The notes: generated from the letters alone by a model not told the origin. DNA of 64,000 nucleotides from DASRFR01 sp035651455 (GCA_035651455.1 DASRFR010000038.1:83414-147413); one strand, 5' to 3'; counted from the first letter of the stretch, positions 46,367 to 54,721 are shown. Numbers and translations are program-made.

Positions 46367-46427
46367 GCACCTTTTGGGTGCTTTCCGGTAAATTCCGAAG
46401 GTGCAAGCACATCGGGAGGCACCTTCG
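46367..46427 (-). repeat. tandem hairpins between the Gfo/Idh and tonB genes
   Basis: CGAAGGTGC/GCACCTTCG (46396-46404 with 46419-46427) is a perfect 9-bp stem, and GCACC/GGTGC (46367-46371 with 46377-46381) forms a second. Because both use the GCACC/GGTGC word, the arms can exchange partners. They lie after the lipid A operon and before tonB on the minus strand, so they may be a terminator, a leader element of tonB, or both. Confidence 0.45.
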
Positions 46428-46551
46428 CGCAGCGGCCAGAGCCACCGCACCCCGAGTATGGCAGAAGGCATTTGCCGGTACTGTAAAGATTTGTACGCGG
46501 TTCTTTGAGGTACGAGGGACGGGTCGCCCACAAGTCGTGCTGATCCCGTGC

Positions 46552-47562
46552 TTAGCCCGTAGTCAACTTTTCCAGATGGATGTTCTTTCCGTGCTCCTGG
46601 ATCGAACGAACCACGTCCAATGCCACGCCCAGAGCACGTCGTCCATCTTCCAATGAAACCACAGGCCGGGAACGAGCGCGAACTGCTTCGAGGAAGGATT
46701 TAAGTTCCGCCGCCAGCGGCTCTTCTGTGCTGACCGGCGGTTTTGCCATCTTGATTTGCGGATTCACGGTGGGGAAACCGGGAGTTTCATTGTCGCCGAC
46801 TGTGAACACCATGAGGTCTTGCCGCCCGTAATCCAGCGAAATGTACTGATACGGCTGGAAGAATCGCACTTTACGTACTCGTTCGGTTGAGACCCGGCTG
46901 GCCGTAAAGTTAGCTACGCATCCTGACTCAAATTCCATGCGCACATTTGCGATGTCGACTTTGCCGGACAGGATAGGCAGGCCGACGGCATGTATCTCTT
47001 TGACCTCAGAGCGGACAAACGAAAGCACAATGTCAATGTCGTGAATCATCAGGTCAAGTACCACATCCACGTCCAGGGAACGAGGAGTGAACACGCTCAG
47101 CCTATGGACCTCAAAAAACATGGGAACGGTGATGAACGGGATAGTGGCCCGAACCGCGGGATTGAATCGTTCGAGGTGTCCCACCTGACCGACACGGTTT
47201 CCTGCACGGCAAGTCTCCACTAGTTCGTCGGCTTCCTTCAGGGAAACGGCAAGGGGTTTCTCAATCAGGACATCGAGCCCCGCCTCCATCAGCGCTCGCG
47301 CTGTCTTCAGGTGGTGCGCCGTCGGGACGGCCACTGATGACGCCTGCACTTCGCTATGTGTGGTCAACAACTGGTCAACCGATCCGAAGCTGCGGCAGCC
47401 AAACTCCCGAGCGACAGCATCCGCGCGCGCGAGGTCGGAGTCAACCACCCCCACCAGCCTTGCTAATCCTTCTTTTTGCAGCTGGTAGTAGACGCGTGCG
47501 TGATTCCGCCCGAATGCACCTACACCGATTACTGCAACGTTGATGGGGTGGCTTTGCGGCAA
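46552..47562 (-). CDS. Gfo/Idh/MocA-family oxidoreductase (GnnA candidate)
   Basis: A 336-residue NAD(P)-dependent sugar dehydrogenase has the Rossmann motif VIGVGAFGRNHARVYYQ, the EKPLAVSLKEADELV segment that contains the catalytic Lys, and a beta-sheet C-terminal domain. I place the start at a TTG. In this family GnnA oxidises the 3-OH of UDP-GlcNAc, so that GnnB can aminate it for lipid A with amide-linked chains. Because the gene follows fabZ-lpxA-lpxI-dinB on the same strand, a lipid A role is reasonable. No GnnB aminotransferase gene is in the window, so this assignment is an inference. Confidence 0.75.
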   Translation of the reverse strand: MPQSHPINVAVIGVGAFGRNHARVYYQLQKEGLARLVGVVDSDLARADAVAREFGCRSFGSVDQLLTTHSEVQASSVAVPTAHHLKTARALMEAGLDVLIEKPLAVSLKEADELVETCRAGNRVGQVGHLERFNPAVRATIPFITVPMFFEVHRLSVFTPRSLDVDVVLDLMIHDIDIVLSFVRSEVKEIHAVGLPILSGKVDIANVRMEFESGCVANFTASRVSTERVRKVRFFQPYQYISLDYGRQDLMVFTVGDNETPGFPTVNPQIKMAKPPVSTEEPLAAELKSFLEAVRARSRPVVSLEDGRRALGVALDVVRSIQEHGKNIHLEKLTTG

Positions 47563-47612
47563 TTGAGTTACCAGTCGTTCGAAAGACGCGGTTTTCGCTG
47601 CGAGCGAGAAGT

Positions 47613-48077
47613 TTACATCTTCTTAAGGACAGCGATCTGCCCTGCATGATACAGCTCATGCTGCGCAATCCCGTGCAGCATGTAATAGAAGTTGTAATGC
47701 TTCGGTTTTTTGCCCGGAACCTGGTCATCCAGCCGCGAGTCGGGGAGCGCCTGTACGGTGTCAACCAACTTCTTGTGAGTGCGAATCAAGTGGTCCTTCG
47801 TTGTGCGCCAGTTTTCCTCGCTAAAGTCGGTAATCGGCGGCCAATCTTCCGCGGGCGGTGGCTGCACGACCTCCCCGGCCAGCCGGCGAACTGCCGCATG
47901 GTCCCAGACGGCGATGTGCAACACGATTTCCCAGATGCTATGGATATCTTCGCCGGGGCGCTTCGCAGCCGTCCTTGCATTTACGTCCTCGAGCAATTCG
48001 AGAACCCCAGGCCCGTGCCAGGCTTCTCCATCAAATGCGCGTTTTAGCAGATTTGCAATTCGAGTCGCTTCCGACAT
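47613..48077 (-). CDS. DinB-family four-helix protein
   Basis: Starting at the ATG at 48077 after an AGGAGAAGG ribosome binding site, the 154-residue protein fits the DinB/YfiT fold: four helices with the metal ligands in IVLHIAVWDHAAVRR (first His) and HGIAQHELYHAGQIAVLKK (two more). Such proteins bind divalent metal, and some act as thiol-dependent transferases. Why it is placed inside a lipid A operon is unclear. It sits 42 bp after lpxI. Confidence 0.8.
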   Translation of the reverse strand: MSEATRIANLLKRAFDGEAWHGPGVLELLEDVNARTAAKRPGEDIHSIWEIVLHIAVWDHAAVRRLAGEVVQPPPAEDWPPITDFSEENWRTTKDHLIRTHKKLVDTVQALPDSRLDDQVPGKKPKHYNFYYMLHGIAQHELYHAGQIAVLKKM

Positions 48078-48119
48078 ACCTTCTCCTGAACCGTTTAAGG
48101 GCATTTTTGTTCTTCGCCA

Positions 48120-48965
48120 TCAGCTACTGACGATGACGATACCTGCATCATCGGCATCCATCACGATCCTGGCCCCGTCCAGTAACAAGCACTTTCCCGC
48201 ATCGATGCCGAGGCAAGAAGCGCCCGCTTTCCGCATAACTTCGATGGTTTTGCAGCCGACCACTGGAATGTCAAAGCGCATGTCCTGATTCGGTTTTGCA
48301 ACTTTCACTACGGTAAGCGCTCGGCTGAGAATCGAAGCAGCTGCGTCGAGCGACGCCATCAACTGTCCAGCACGCTGAATCGTTGCGTCCGTACCTTCCA
48401 TGGCCTCTACGGCCACACACGCGGCCCCAGCCACCACGACAGTCTGGCCAATATCATATTGCGCAAGATGACGGGCGACGTCGCGCCCATATGCAATATT
48501 TTCCAATTCCTTCTCGCTGGGAGCGCGCCTGGTGAGTACGCCGGCAATGGCGAGCAGCGGTTCGAGGAAAGCGGTCGAGTTTTCTAATCTTATGCCTTCG
48601 TCCGCAAGCACCTTGGCCACGGCTCCGAGAAGAGCGTCGGTGCTTCGGGTTCGCAGCGAGAGCAGCAACTTGGCCAGCCGCCAATCCGGGCGAATGCTGG
48701 AAAAGATCTGCTTATGCTTGACTTGTCCCGCCATAATCGCCCGCCGCACGCCTTCACGCTGAAAAGTCTCGATCAGGCGCGACAACTCGCCAAGCGATAA
48801 CCAATGCACCGCGGCGGCACCGTGAGTGTCGATCTCGGGTAAAGTTTCTTCCTTGATCGCCGCGACAACAACTTCATAGCCTTGCGCCCGCGCGGCGTCC
48901 AACACGAGAAACGGAAAGCGGCCGTTGCCGGCAATCAGGCCAATGCGTTCTTTGGCGGCGGACAT
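48120..48965 (-). CDS. lpxI: LpxI, UDP-2,3-diacylglucosamine pyrophosphatase
   Basis: The 281-residue protein matches LpxI (DUF1009): IGLIAGNGRFPFLVLDAARA at the N-terminus, then AIMAGQVKHKQIF, and the C-terminal GKCLLLDGARIVMDADDAGI. LpxI hydrolyses UDP-2,3-diacylglucosamine to lipid X, replacing the unrelated LpxH of enterobacteria. Its position between lpxA and the Gfo/Idh gene confirms a lipid A operon and hence an LPS-type outer membrane. Confidence 0.92.
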   Translation of the reverse strand: MSAAKERIGLIAGNGRFPFLVLDAARAQGYEVVVAAIKEETLPEIDTHGAAAVHWLSLGELSRLIETFQREGVRRAIMAGQVKHKQIFSSIRPDWRLAKLLLSLRTRSTDALLGAVAKVLADEGIRLENSTAFLEPLLAIAGVLTRRAPSEKELENIAYGRDVARHLAQYDIGQTVVVAGAACVAVEAMEGTDATIQRAGQLMASLDAAASILSRALTVVKVAKPNQDMRFDIPVVGCKTIEVMRKAGASCLGIDAGKCLLLDGARIVMDADDAGIVIVSS

Positions 48966-49034
48966 CGAAGATCAGTGTACATCGGCGAAACAGCATCAGC
49001 TTTTCACCAGTATCATGACGGGGGATGGTGAATG

Positions 49035-49811
49035 CTACTTGATTACTCCTCGTTCTGAGGCCTCAATAAACCGAATCAGCGCATCCACATCCTCTCCGCG
49101 ATCGGCTTCGGACTTGAGTCGCTCGACAGCCTGCGAGGTGTTTAACTTGGAAGCGAGCAGCAGCTTGTAGGCATGGTGAATCTTGCGAATCCGCTCCTTA
49201 CTGAATCCGCGCCGTTCCAGGCCCACAGCATTCAGTCCGAACGCATGTGTATTCCGCTCTGCTGCGGTCTTCGAAAATGGCAGGACGTCGCGTGTGACCG
49301 TCGTTCCTCCACCTATATAAGAATGAGCGCCGATGTGGACGAACTGGTGCACGGGGCACAGCGCGCCTACCACCGCCCAATCATCGACGGTGACGTGCCC
49401 TCCTAAAGTGGCGGCGTTCGCCATAATCACATGGTTGCCGATCATGCAATCATGTGCGACATGGGTGTACGCCATAATGAGGTTGTGACTGCCAACCCGG
49501 GTAATCCCGCCGCCTTTGACGGTGCCACGGCTGATGGTGACGAATTCTCGAATTTCGTTGTGCTCCCCGATTTCGAGACGGGTGGGCTCGCCAGCATACG
49601 TGACATCCTGCGGAGCCATACCAATGGATGAAAATGGAAAAAAACGGTTGTGGGCTCCGACTGACGTGGGCCCTTCAATCGCAACGTGTGAAAGCAAGCG
49701 GCAACTATCTCCGAGCTCCACCTCTGGTCCGATCACGCAGAAAGGCCCGACGAAGCAGGATTCAGGGAGTTTTGCTCCGGGATCAATGATGGCCGTCGGG
49801 TGAATGTTCAT
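49035..49811 (-). CDS. lpxA: LpxA, UDP-GlcNAc acyltransferase
   Basis: The ATG at 49811 gives 258 residues, normal for LpxA. The left-handed beta helix is visible as hexapeptide repeats (IHPTAIIDPGAKLPESCFVG, VIGPEVELGDSCRLLSHVAI). The catalytic His lies in AYTHVAHDCMIGNHV, and the C-terminal helices include LNAVGLERRGFSKERIRKIH. It starts lipid A synthesis by acylating UDP-GlcNAc, or its 3-amino analogue if a GnnA/GnnB pathway operates. The upstream frame to 50015 overlaps fabZ and is not used. Confidence 0.94.
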   Translation of the reverse strand: MNIHPTAIIDPGAKLPESCFVGPFCVIGPEVELGDSCRLLSHVAIEGPTSVGAHNRFFPFSSIGMAPQDVTYAGEPTRLEIGEHNEIREFVTISRGTVKGGGITRVGSHNLIMAYTHVAHDCMIGNHVIMANAATLGGHVTVDDWAVVGALCPVHQFVHIGAHSYIGGGTTVTRDVLPFSKTAAERNTHAFGLNAVGLERRGFSKERIRKIHHAYKLLLASKLNTSQAVERLKSEADRGEDVDALIRFIEASERGVIK

Positions 49812-49858
49812 CAAGAAGATGTATGCCAGCGCATGGGAGCCGCTAAGGCGGACACGTG

Positions 49859-50407
49859 CTACTCGTTTTCCGGCGCCAGTTCGCTTTCCGCGCCACTCCC
49901 GATGCTTCGACTGGTTCGCGAACGGTCCACCAGTTGACAGGTGACGGTCGCTTCCGCCGCGCGTTTGCCGTCCACATACGCGGTGCCTTCCATACGGACT
50001 GCCCGGGTACGCCACGCCTTGACTTCGACCTCAATGCGCAGCTGATCTCCGGGAACTACGGGCCGCCGGAAGCGCGCCCGCTCAATCCCGGTGAACACCA
50101 TTAGTTTGTCATGCCGGTCTTCGACTTCTGTCAGCAGCAAGGCCCCGCCCGCCTGCGCAATCGCTTCAAGGATGAGGACTCCCGGCATGATCGGCATGTC
50201 GGGGAAGTGGCCCGCGAAAAAAGGCTCGTTAATGGTCACATTCTTGATGGCGACAATCCGCTGCTTGCGGGTGAGATCAATAACCCGGTCGATCAACAGA
50301 AAGGGGAAACGGTGCGGCAGGATGCGAAGGATGTCATTGATATCTAGCGTGGTTTTGCCGCCCGGCGGCGTTTCCGTGACGGATGCGCTATGTCGCGAGT
50401 CGTTCAT
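49859..50407 (-). CDS. fabZ: FabZ, 3-hydroxyacyl-ACP dehydratase
   Basis: From the ATG at 50407 the protein is 182 residues, slightly longer than typical FabZ because of a polar C-terminal tail (RSRTSRSIGSGAESELAPEN). The hot-dog core has LPHRFPFLLIDRV and FAGHFPDMPIMPGVLILEAI with the catalytic His and Glu. It dehydrates 3-hydroxyacyl-ACP in fatty acid synthesis and competes with LpxA for hydroxyacyl-ACP, hence the linkage. It is the first gene of the lipid A operon and may have a nearly leaderless transcript from a TATAAT at 50418-50423. Confidence 0.92.
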   Translation of the reverse strand: MNDSRHSASVTETPPGGKTTLDINDILRILPHRFPFLLIDRVIDLTRKQRIVAIKNVTINEPFFAGHFPDMPIMPGVLILEAIAQAGGALLLTEVEDRHDKLMVFTGIERARFRRPVVPGDQLRIEVEVKAWRTRAVRMEGTAYVDGKRAAEATVTCQLVDRSRTSRSIGSGAESELAPENE

Positions 50408-50417
50408 CGGCGCGAAG

Positions 50418-50425
50418 ATTATACT
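50418..50425. promoter_or_regulatory. shared, near-palindromic -10 element of fabZ and the M20 gene
   Basis: ATTATACT contains TATAAT on the minus strand (50423-50418) and TATACT on the plus strand (50420-50425). Only 30 bp separate the two start codons, so both transcripts would have leaders of a few bases. Confidence 0.4.
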
Positions 50426-50437
50426 GTACCGCACCCC

Positions 50438-51637
50438 ATGAACCGCATCAGCACGAAACAGCCTAAAACTAAGATTCGCTCACAAGCCAGCAGCAAGGCG
50501 CGTACCGACTTGCCTATCCAGCTTCGTCATTTCGAAGAACGCCGCGAAGCGATGATCGCAACCGTACGCGAACTGGTGGAGATCGAGTCGCCCAGCGACT
50601 GCAAACCTGCAGTTGATAAGCTCGGACAACATCTTGCGAACAAGTTCTCTTCGCTCGGAGGAAAAATCAAGTTTCATGTGTGCGAAGCATATGGAAACCA
50701 CCTCCAGGTGGACTTTCCGGGCCCGGGCGAGCGCGTTTTGTTGCTGGGACACATGGACACGGTTTACCCGGTAGGCACCTTGGCCACCATGCCGTGCAAA
50801 GTCGCTGATGGACGAATCTGGGGCCCGGGCAGCTTCGATATGAAGGGCGGCATTGCCCTGATGTTGTTCGCCATCGAGGCGGTGCAGGCCCAACGGGGGG
50901 AGTTGAGGGCCACCACCGTGCTGCTGGTGGCCGATGAAGAGATCGGCAGTAACTCGTCGCGCGCGATTACGGAGAGCTTGGCGACAAACTCCGCCGCGGT
51001 CCTGGTATTCGAACCGGCAGCGGGATTGAAAGGGGCAGTGAAGACGGCGCGCAAGGGAGTCGGAGAGTATAAGCTGCGCGTCAGCGGCGTGTCCGCCCAC
51101 GCCGGTCTTGATCCCGGCAAAGGTCATAGCGCGATTATTGAACTGGCGAAGCAAATCGAAAGAATCGCCGGCTTTAATGATCTGAAACGGGGATTGTCCG
51201 CCAACGTCGGAGTCATACAGGGAGGCAGTCGAACCAATGTGGTTGCTGCCGAGGCCATCGCTTCAATTGACGTCCGCATTGCAACCGCCAAGGACGCCGC
51301 GCACATAGATCGGAAAATGCGATCGCTCAAAGCTTTTGACCGGCACTGCACGATTGAAGTGACCGGGGGTATCAACCGGCTGCCAATGGAGCGTACGGAC
51401 GGCGTACTGGCGCTTTATCGACGGGCAACCGCCATTGCCGAGCAACTCGGATGGAACCTTGGCGAAGCGGCGGTGGGAGGCGGGTCCGACGGCAACTTCA
51501 CAGCCGGGCTGGGAATTCCAACATTGGATGGGTTGGGAGCCGTGGGCGAAGGGGCGCACGCCGTGCATGAATCGATCCTGCTCTACGAATTGCCGAAGCG
51601 GGCAACCCTGATCAGCAATCTGATTGCGAATATCTAG
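50438..51637 (+). CDS. M20 family metallopeptidase (carboxypeptidase G2-like)
   Basis: The 399-residue enzyme has the M20 zinc site LLLGHMDTVYPVGT, the bridging Asp in GPGSFDMKGGIAL, the catalytic pair LLVADEEIGSN, a dimerisation domain and the last ligand near AVGEGAHAVHESI. The pattern VGTLATMPCK and GGGSDGNFTAGLG is that of carboxypeptidase G2/glutamate carboxypeptidases. No signal peptide is visible after the ATG at 50438, so it is probably cytoplasmic. It is divergent from fabZ. Confidence 0.9.
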   Translation: MNRISTKQPKTKIRSQASSKARTDLPIQLRHFEERREAMIATVRELVEIESPSDCKPAVDKLGQHLANKFSSLGGKIKFHVCEAYGNHLQVDFPGPGERVLLLGHMDTVYPVGTLATMPCKVADGRIWGPGSFDMKGGIALMLFAIEAVQAQRGELRATTVLLVADEEIGSNSSRAITESLATNSAAVLVFEPAAGLKGAVKTARKGVGEYKLRVSGVSAHAGLDPGKGHSAIIELAKQIERIAGFNDLKRGLSANVGVIQGGSRTNVVAAEAIASIDVRIATAKDAAHIDRKMRSLKAFDRHCTIEVTGGINRLPMERTDGVLALYRRATAIAEQLGWNLGEAAVGGGSDGNFTAGLGIPTLDGLGAVGEGAHAVHESILLYELPKRATLISNLIANI

Positions 51638-51730
51638 ACCGCGCGGGTTCGTACAAATGGCTTTTGCGGCAGGTTACATACCTGATTTTTCGTCTACTTG
51701 CGCCTGCCGCGGACGTTTTTGAAGGTTTCT

Positions 51731-51759
51731 TTGACTCTGTCCACCCTGTAGCCTAGAAT
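51731..51759 (+). promoter_or_regulatory. tatA promoter
   Basis: TTGACT (51731-51736) and TAGAAT (51754-51759) are exactly 17 bp apart, 66 bp before the start codon: a good housekeeping promoter. Confidence 0.7.
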
Positions 51760-51824
51760 TTCCACAGGGATGTTCGCTGTGAGGAAACGCGCTTGCAAGC
51801 AACGGGCAGCCCGGGAGGATGTTC

Positions 51825-51992
51825 ATGCCTGGTAAATTGGGATTGCCCGAAATACTGCTGCTCCTGGCCGTGGCGCTGCTGATCTTCGGTCCGAGTAAGC
51901 TTGCGGATCTTGGAAAGGGCTTGGGAGAAGGCATCAAGAATTTCAAGTCCGCTGTGAAAGACGGCGAAGCCGATCCCAACAAGAAGAGCTAA
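51825..51992 (+). CDS. tatA: TatA/E, twin-arginine translocase subunit
   Basis: This 55-residue protein has the TatA layout: a short N-terminal membrane helix (LPEILLLLAVALLIFGPSKL), the FGPSKLADLGKGLGEGIKNF hinge and amphipathic helix, and a short charged tail. The second of two ATGs is chosen because GGGAGG lies 6 bases before it. TatA forms the pore that exports folded proteins. Its stop overlaps the stop region of the converging MshEN gene by 4 bp. No tatC is adjacent. Confidence 0.9.
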   Translation: MPGKLGLPEILLLLAVALLIFGPSKLADLGKGLGEGIKNFKSAVKDGEADPNKKS

Positions 51993-52909
51993 CTCTCGAG
52001 CTGAATTTCCCTTCCAGGAACTCGTCGGGAGCCAGTCGTTGTTCGGGTGCTATCGGTTTCTCCCATGCGGAAGAGCAAGTCCATCGCAGTTCCCTGAGAT
52101 AAGCGAAACCAGAAGCGATCACCGCACAACGTGCCTTGGACTTTTCCCGCTCCTGATTTCACAACGTATTCCCGTACGATTGCACCCACTTCTTCTTGCG
52201 CAATAGGGAGATCGAAACTGGCTTCAGCGCGTCGCGAGCGTTGTTGAAGCCGCTGAAGGTAACGGTCGAGTACGCTGGCAGCGACAATGCAAGGCTCGGC
52301 GCGGCACTCCAGCATTTCTTGTAACAAACGCAACGCCGTGTAATTCACGGTTTCGCTGAAGCCAATATATAGCGTGCGCGTGAATTGGTTTTGGTACACC
52401 GGAATCGCGCGCAACGCCTGCTGCAATCCTGCCGGGACTACCGAGTCACAACACTGGTCCTTTAGGTTCCAGCGGAATACAGGACAAGCCCACTGCTGAG
52501 CCAGCGCCGCGACAACTTGTTCCTCGCTGACAAAACCAAGCCGCTGAAGACATTCTCCCAGCTTCACGCCCCCCGACTCTCGCTGCAATTCGATCGCAGA
52601 ACGTAATTGTCCGCTGCTGATGAGCCCTTGCGACATCATCAGCAGTCCAATAGGGATTCGGTGCCTGATCGTGCGCTGCAATGGTCTTGCCCGGCTCAGT
52701 TCCGATAGCAGTTCCAGAACACCCCTTTCAAGGCACTCCGGACTGCAGTACCAGCGATTTCCCAGGTAAGTGCCTCGTCTGTGGCGGCACAAGCGATACC
52801 AGATCATTTGCCCCCGCCGGCAGCCGCGATGAGCACAAGTGCGCAAGCGCTTATCAAGATCGAGGGTAATGGCCGCCTGATGCGCGAGATTTACAAAGGC
52901 TCCCGACAT
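51989..52909 (-). CDS. zinc-finger plus MshEN (probable c-di-GMP receptor) protein of the flagellar operon
   Basis: The 306-residue protein has an N-terminal cysteine cluster (C25, C30, C41, C55, C59; with YCSPECLERG) that looks like a treble-clef zinc finger. An MshEN domain follows with both tandem motifs: IGLLMMSQGLISSGQLRSAI (from residue 87) and KLGECLQRLGFVSEEQVVAA (from 116). In MshE-type ATPases this domain binds cyclic di-GMP, but here no ATPase follows. The C-terminal 150 residues are unassigned. It is the last gene of the fliL-fliN operon, 6 bp after fliN with a GAGGAG site, so a role in motor or assembly control is likely. Confidence 0.75.
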   Translation of the reverse strand: MSGAFVNLAHQAAITLDLDKRLRTCAHRGCRRGQMIWYRLCRHRRGTYLGNRWYCSPECLERGVLELLSELSRARPLQRTIRHRIPIGLLMMSQGLISSGQLRSAIELQRESGGVKLGECLQRLGFVSEEQVVAALAQQWACPVFRWNLKDQCCDSVVPAGLQQALRAIPVYQNQFTRTLYIGFSETVNYTALRLLQEMLECRAEPCIVAASVLDRYLQRLQQRSRRAEASFDLPIAQEEVGAIVREYVVKSGAGKVQGTLCGDRFWFRLSQGTAMDLLFRMGETDSTRTTTGSRRVPGREIQLES

Positions 52910-52915
52910 CGCTCC

Positions 52916-53722
52916 TCAATTCTGTTGCGGGCGCGATTCGCAAATGATTTCGACAACTCGCAAGCCCAGATTGCCCTCAACCACGACAGCTTCTCCTCGA
53001 GCGATGATTTTGCCGTCCAGCAGCAAATCCAGTGGCTCTCCTATTTCCTGATCGAGCTCGATCACGGCGCCGGGCCCCAGTTCCAGAATGTCTCTCAGCA
53101 GCATTTCTTTTGATCCGAACCGCAGGCTCACGGCGAGCTCCACATCGCGGAGAAGGTCGGATGTGTTCGCGGTCGCCTTGTCAGGTTCGCGAGAAAGGCT
53201 CTCCTGTTTTTTCGTCGATGCGGCTAACGCCGCACTGATGCGAAATTCGAAATTCCCGTTGACAGGGCCTGCTGACGATGCTGTCAGACAATACACCGCT
53301 GCCGCCGGCCATGATGGCGAAGAGCCTGGCCCGACTTGCAGTTGAATGCCGCCCAATTTCTGGGTCAGAGCGTCGCAGACTCGCTTTGATGCCTGGCGAA
53401 ATATTCCAATGATGCTGTCCCGCACCCGGTCCGTTGATTCTGCGGATGCGGGTTGCGAACTCTCCGCCAGGGGCTTTGCGATCCCTTGGGCAATCGTGTG
53501 TGGCAGACGCACGCTCATTTCGCCGCGCAGCACGCCATCCGCTATAACCGACAACCAAAGGTCGGTTTCGCCCGGTGTCATTCCCTCGGGGATTGTCAGG
53601 GAATGCTGAAGCACAACGGGGGTTCCAGCCATCCGTGCCAGTATCTCGCCCAAAGCCTCACACCAGGTATTGATGTACTCTGATAAGCAGCCAGCAACTT
53701 CAGCCGAGCCGGTTTCCGTCAT
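52916..53722 (-). CDS. fliN: FliN, flagellar motor switch protein with N-terminal extension
   Basis: The C-terminal 80 residues form a SpoA domain: LRDVELAVSLRFGSKEMLLR, then LELGPGAVIELDQEIGEPLD and GEAVVVEGNLGLRVVEI, the FliN signature. The first 150 residues are a separate alpha/beta domain (TIPEGMTPGETDLWLSVIAD), making the protein 268 residues long and FliY-like in layout, although CheC phosphatase motifs are not evident. FliN forms the C-ring base and docks FliH. It follows fliM with a 3-bp gap. Confidence 0.88.
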   Translation of the reverse strand: MTETGSAEVAGCLSEYINTWCEALGEILARMAGTPVVLQHSLTIPEGMTPGETDLWLSVIADGVLRGEMSVRLPHTIAQGIAKPLAESSQPASAESTDRVRDSIIGIFRQASKRVCDALTQKLGGIQLQVGPGSSPSWPAAAVYCLTASSAGPVNGNFEFRISAALAASTKKQESLSREPDKATANTSDLLRDVELAVSLRFGSKEMLLRDILELGPGAVIELDQEIGEPLDLLLDGKIIARGEAVVVEGNLGLRVVEIICESRPQQN

Positions 53723-53725
53723 CGT

Positions 53726-54706
53726 CTACTCCTTCCCATCCGCAATCGGCGCCATACGCGCCCTCAGGATCTGCGCGGCCCTCCGGTTGCGCAGACGCGC
53801 GATTTGCGCTTCAAACAGCTTGAGATCTCCCACATGCATGGTGGCGACCAGTTCCGTATTCTGCGAAAAGATCAGCACGTTGCCGGGGGACAATTCCAGG
53901 ATTCGCGTTGCCGGAACACGCAGTTCTTCAACTCGCAGTTCAAGGTCGAAGGGACATGCGAGTAGCTGTTTCTTGATCTTCAAATTCGGCTGCGGCTTGC
54001 GAGAGCGCTCCGGACTTTGGGCAGCGGAAACTCTTCGCAACAGCGTGTGCGGAACCATGGCAGGCACGGCCAAAAACAGTTTGGCCCGGCTCTCCCCCAT
54101 CGCGATATCGAAGCGTATCGCGAGAACTGCCTCGTTCGGAAGCATGATGCTTTGCGCGTCGCCCGGGTGCTGAGTCCGTTGGAATCGGACCTCAGACCCG
54201 ATAATCTTCCATGCGCTTTGCAGCTCCTCGCACACAATTTGCACGACGCTCTCCAAAACCTGCTCTTCAATATCGGTCATCTCGCGCTGTGTCTCGGTGG
54301 TTCTGCCGTTGCCTCCAAGCAGCAGATCCAGCATCCAAAGCGCGGCGGCAAGGTCGACCTGCAGCAGTACTACCAGATCACCGGGCATAACGCCGCAAGC
54401 GGCCATGTAAGTAATTGGGGGAACATTGCGCAAGAACTCACCGTAGGTTGTGTATTCCGCGGAATCGGGCGCGATCTGCACCGCCGATCCAAGGTACGCC
54501 GTCAGGCGATCGGAAAGACGGCGCGCCAAGCCCTGGTGCAACTCGTTGAGTTTCCGCAGCTGCTCCTGGCTTTGGGCTCCGCTGTTCTGAACATCCCAAA
54601 CCTCGGCAGTCGTAGTCTCCTGCGGCAAAACACCTGCACGAAGCGCACGCGTGTGACCTGTTTGCGCCGCACGATCCTCAAGCATGGGCTTACTCGCAGT
54701 TTCCAT
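53726..54706 (-). CDS. fliM: FliM, flagellar motor switch protein
   Basis: The 326-residue protein has the FliM middle domain (YGEFLRNVPPITYMAACGVM; LWMLDLLLGGNG) and a C-terminal SpoA domain (FDLELRVEELRVPATRILEL). FliM joins the MS ring to the C ring and normally binds CheY-P through an N-terminal LSQXEIDALL peptide. That peptide is absent: the N-terminus reads METASKPMLEDRAAQTGHTR. Switching may use another input. It starts after AGGAGA and lies between fliA and fliN. Confidence 0.9.
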   Translation of the reverse strand: METASKPMLEDRAAQTGHTRALRAGVLPQETTTAEVWDVQNSGAQSQEQLRKLNELHQGLARRLSDRLTAYLGSAVQIAPDSAEYTTYGEFLRNVPPITYMAACGVMPGDLVVLLQVDLAAALWMLDLLLGGNGRTTETQREMTDIEEQVLESVVQIVCEELQSAWKIIGSEVRFQRTQHPGDAQSIMLPNEAVLAIRFDIAMGESRAKLFLAVPAMVPHTLLRRVSAAQSPERSRKPQPNLKIKKQLLACPFDLELRVEELRVPATRILELSPGNVLIFSQNTELVATMHVGDLKLFEAQIARLRNRRAAQILRARMAPIADGKE

Positions 54707-54721
54707 GTCTTCTCCTACTAC

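Noticed and set aside
46367..46427. Cobalamin riboswitch in the tonB leader
   Set aside because: A B12 switch would suit a tonB gene, but the conserved B12-box sequence is not present; only simple hairpins are seen.
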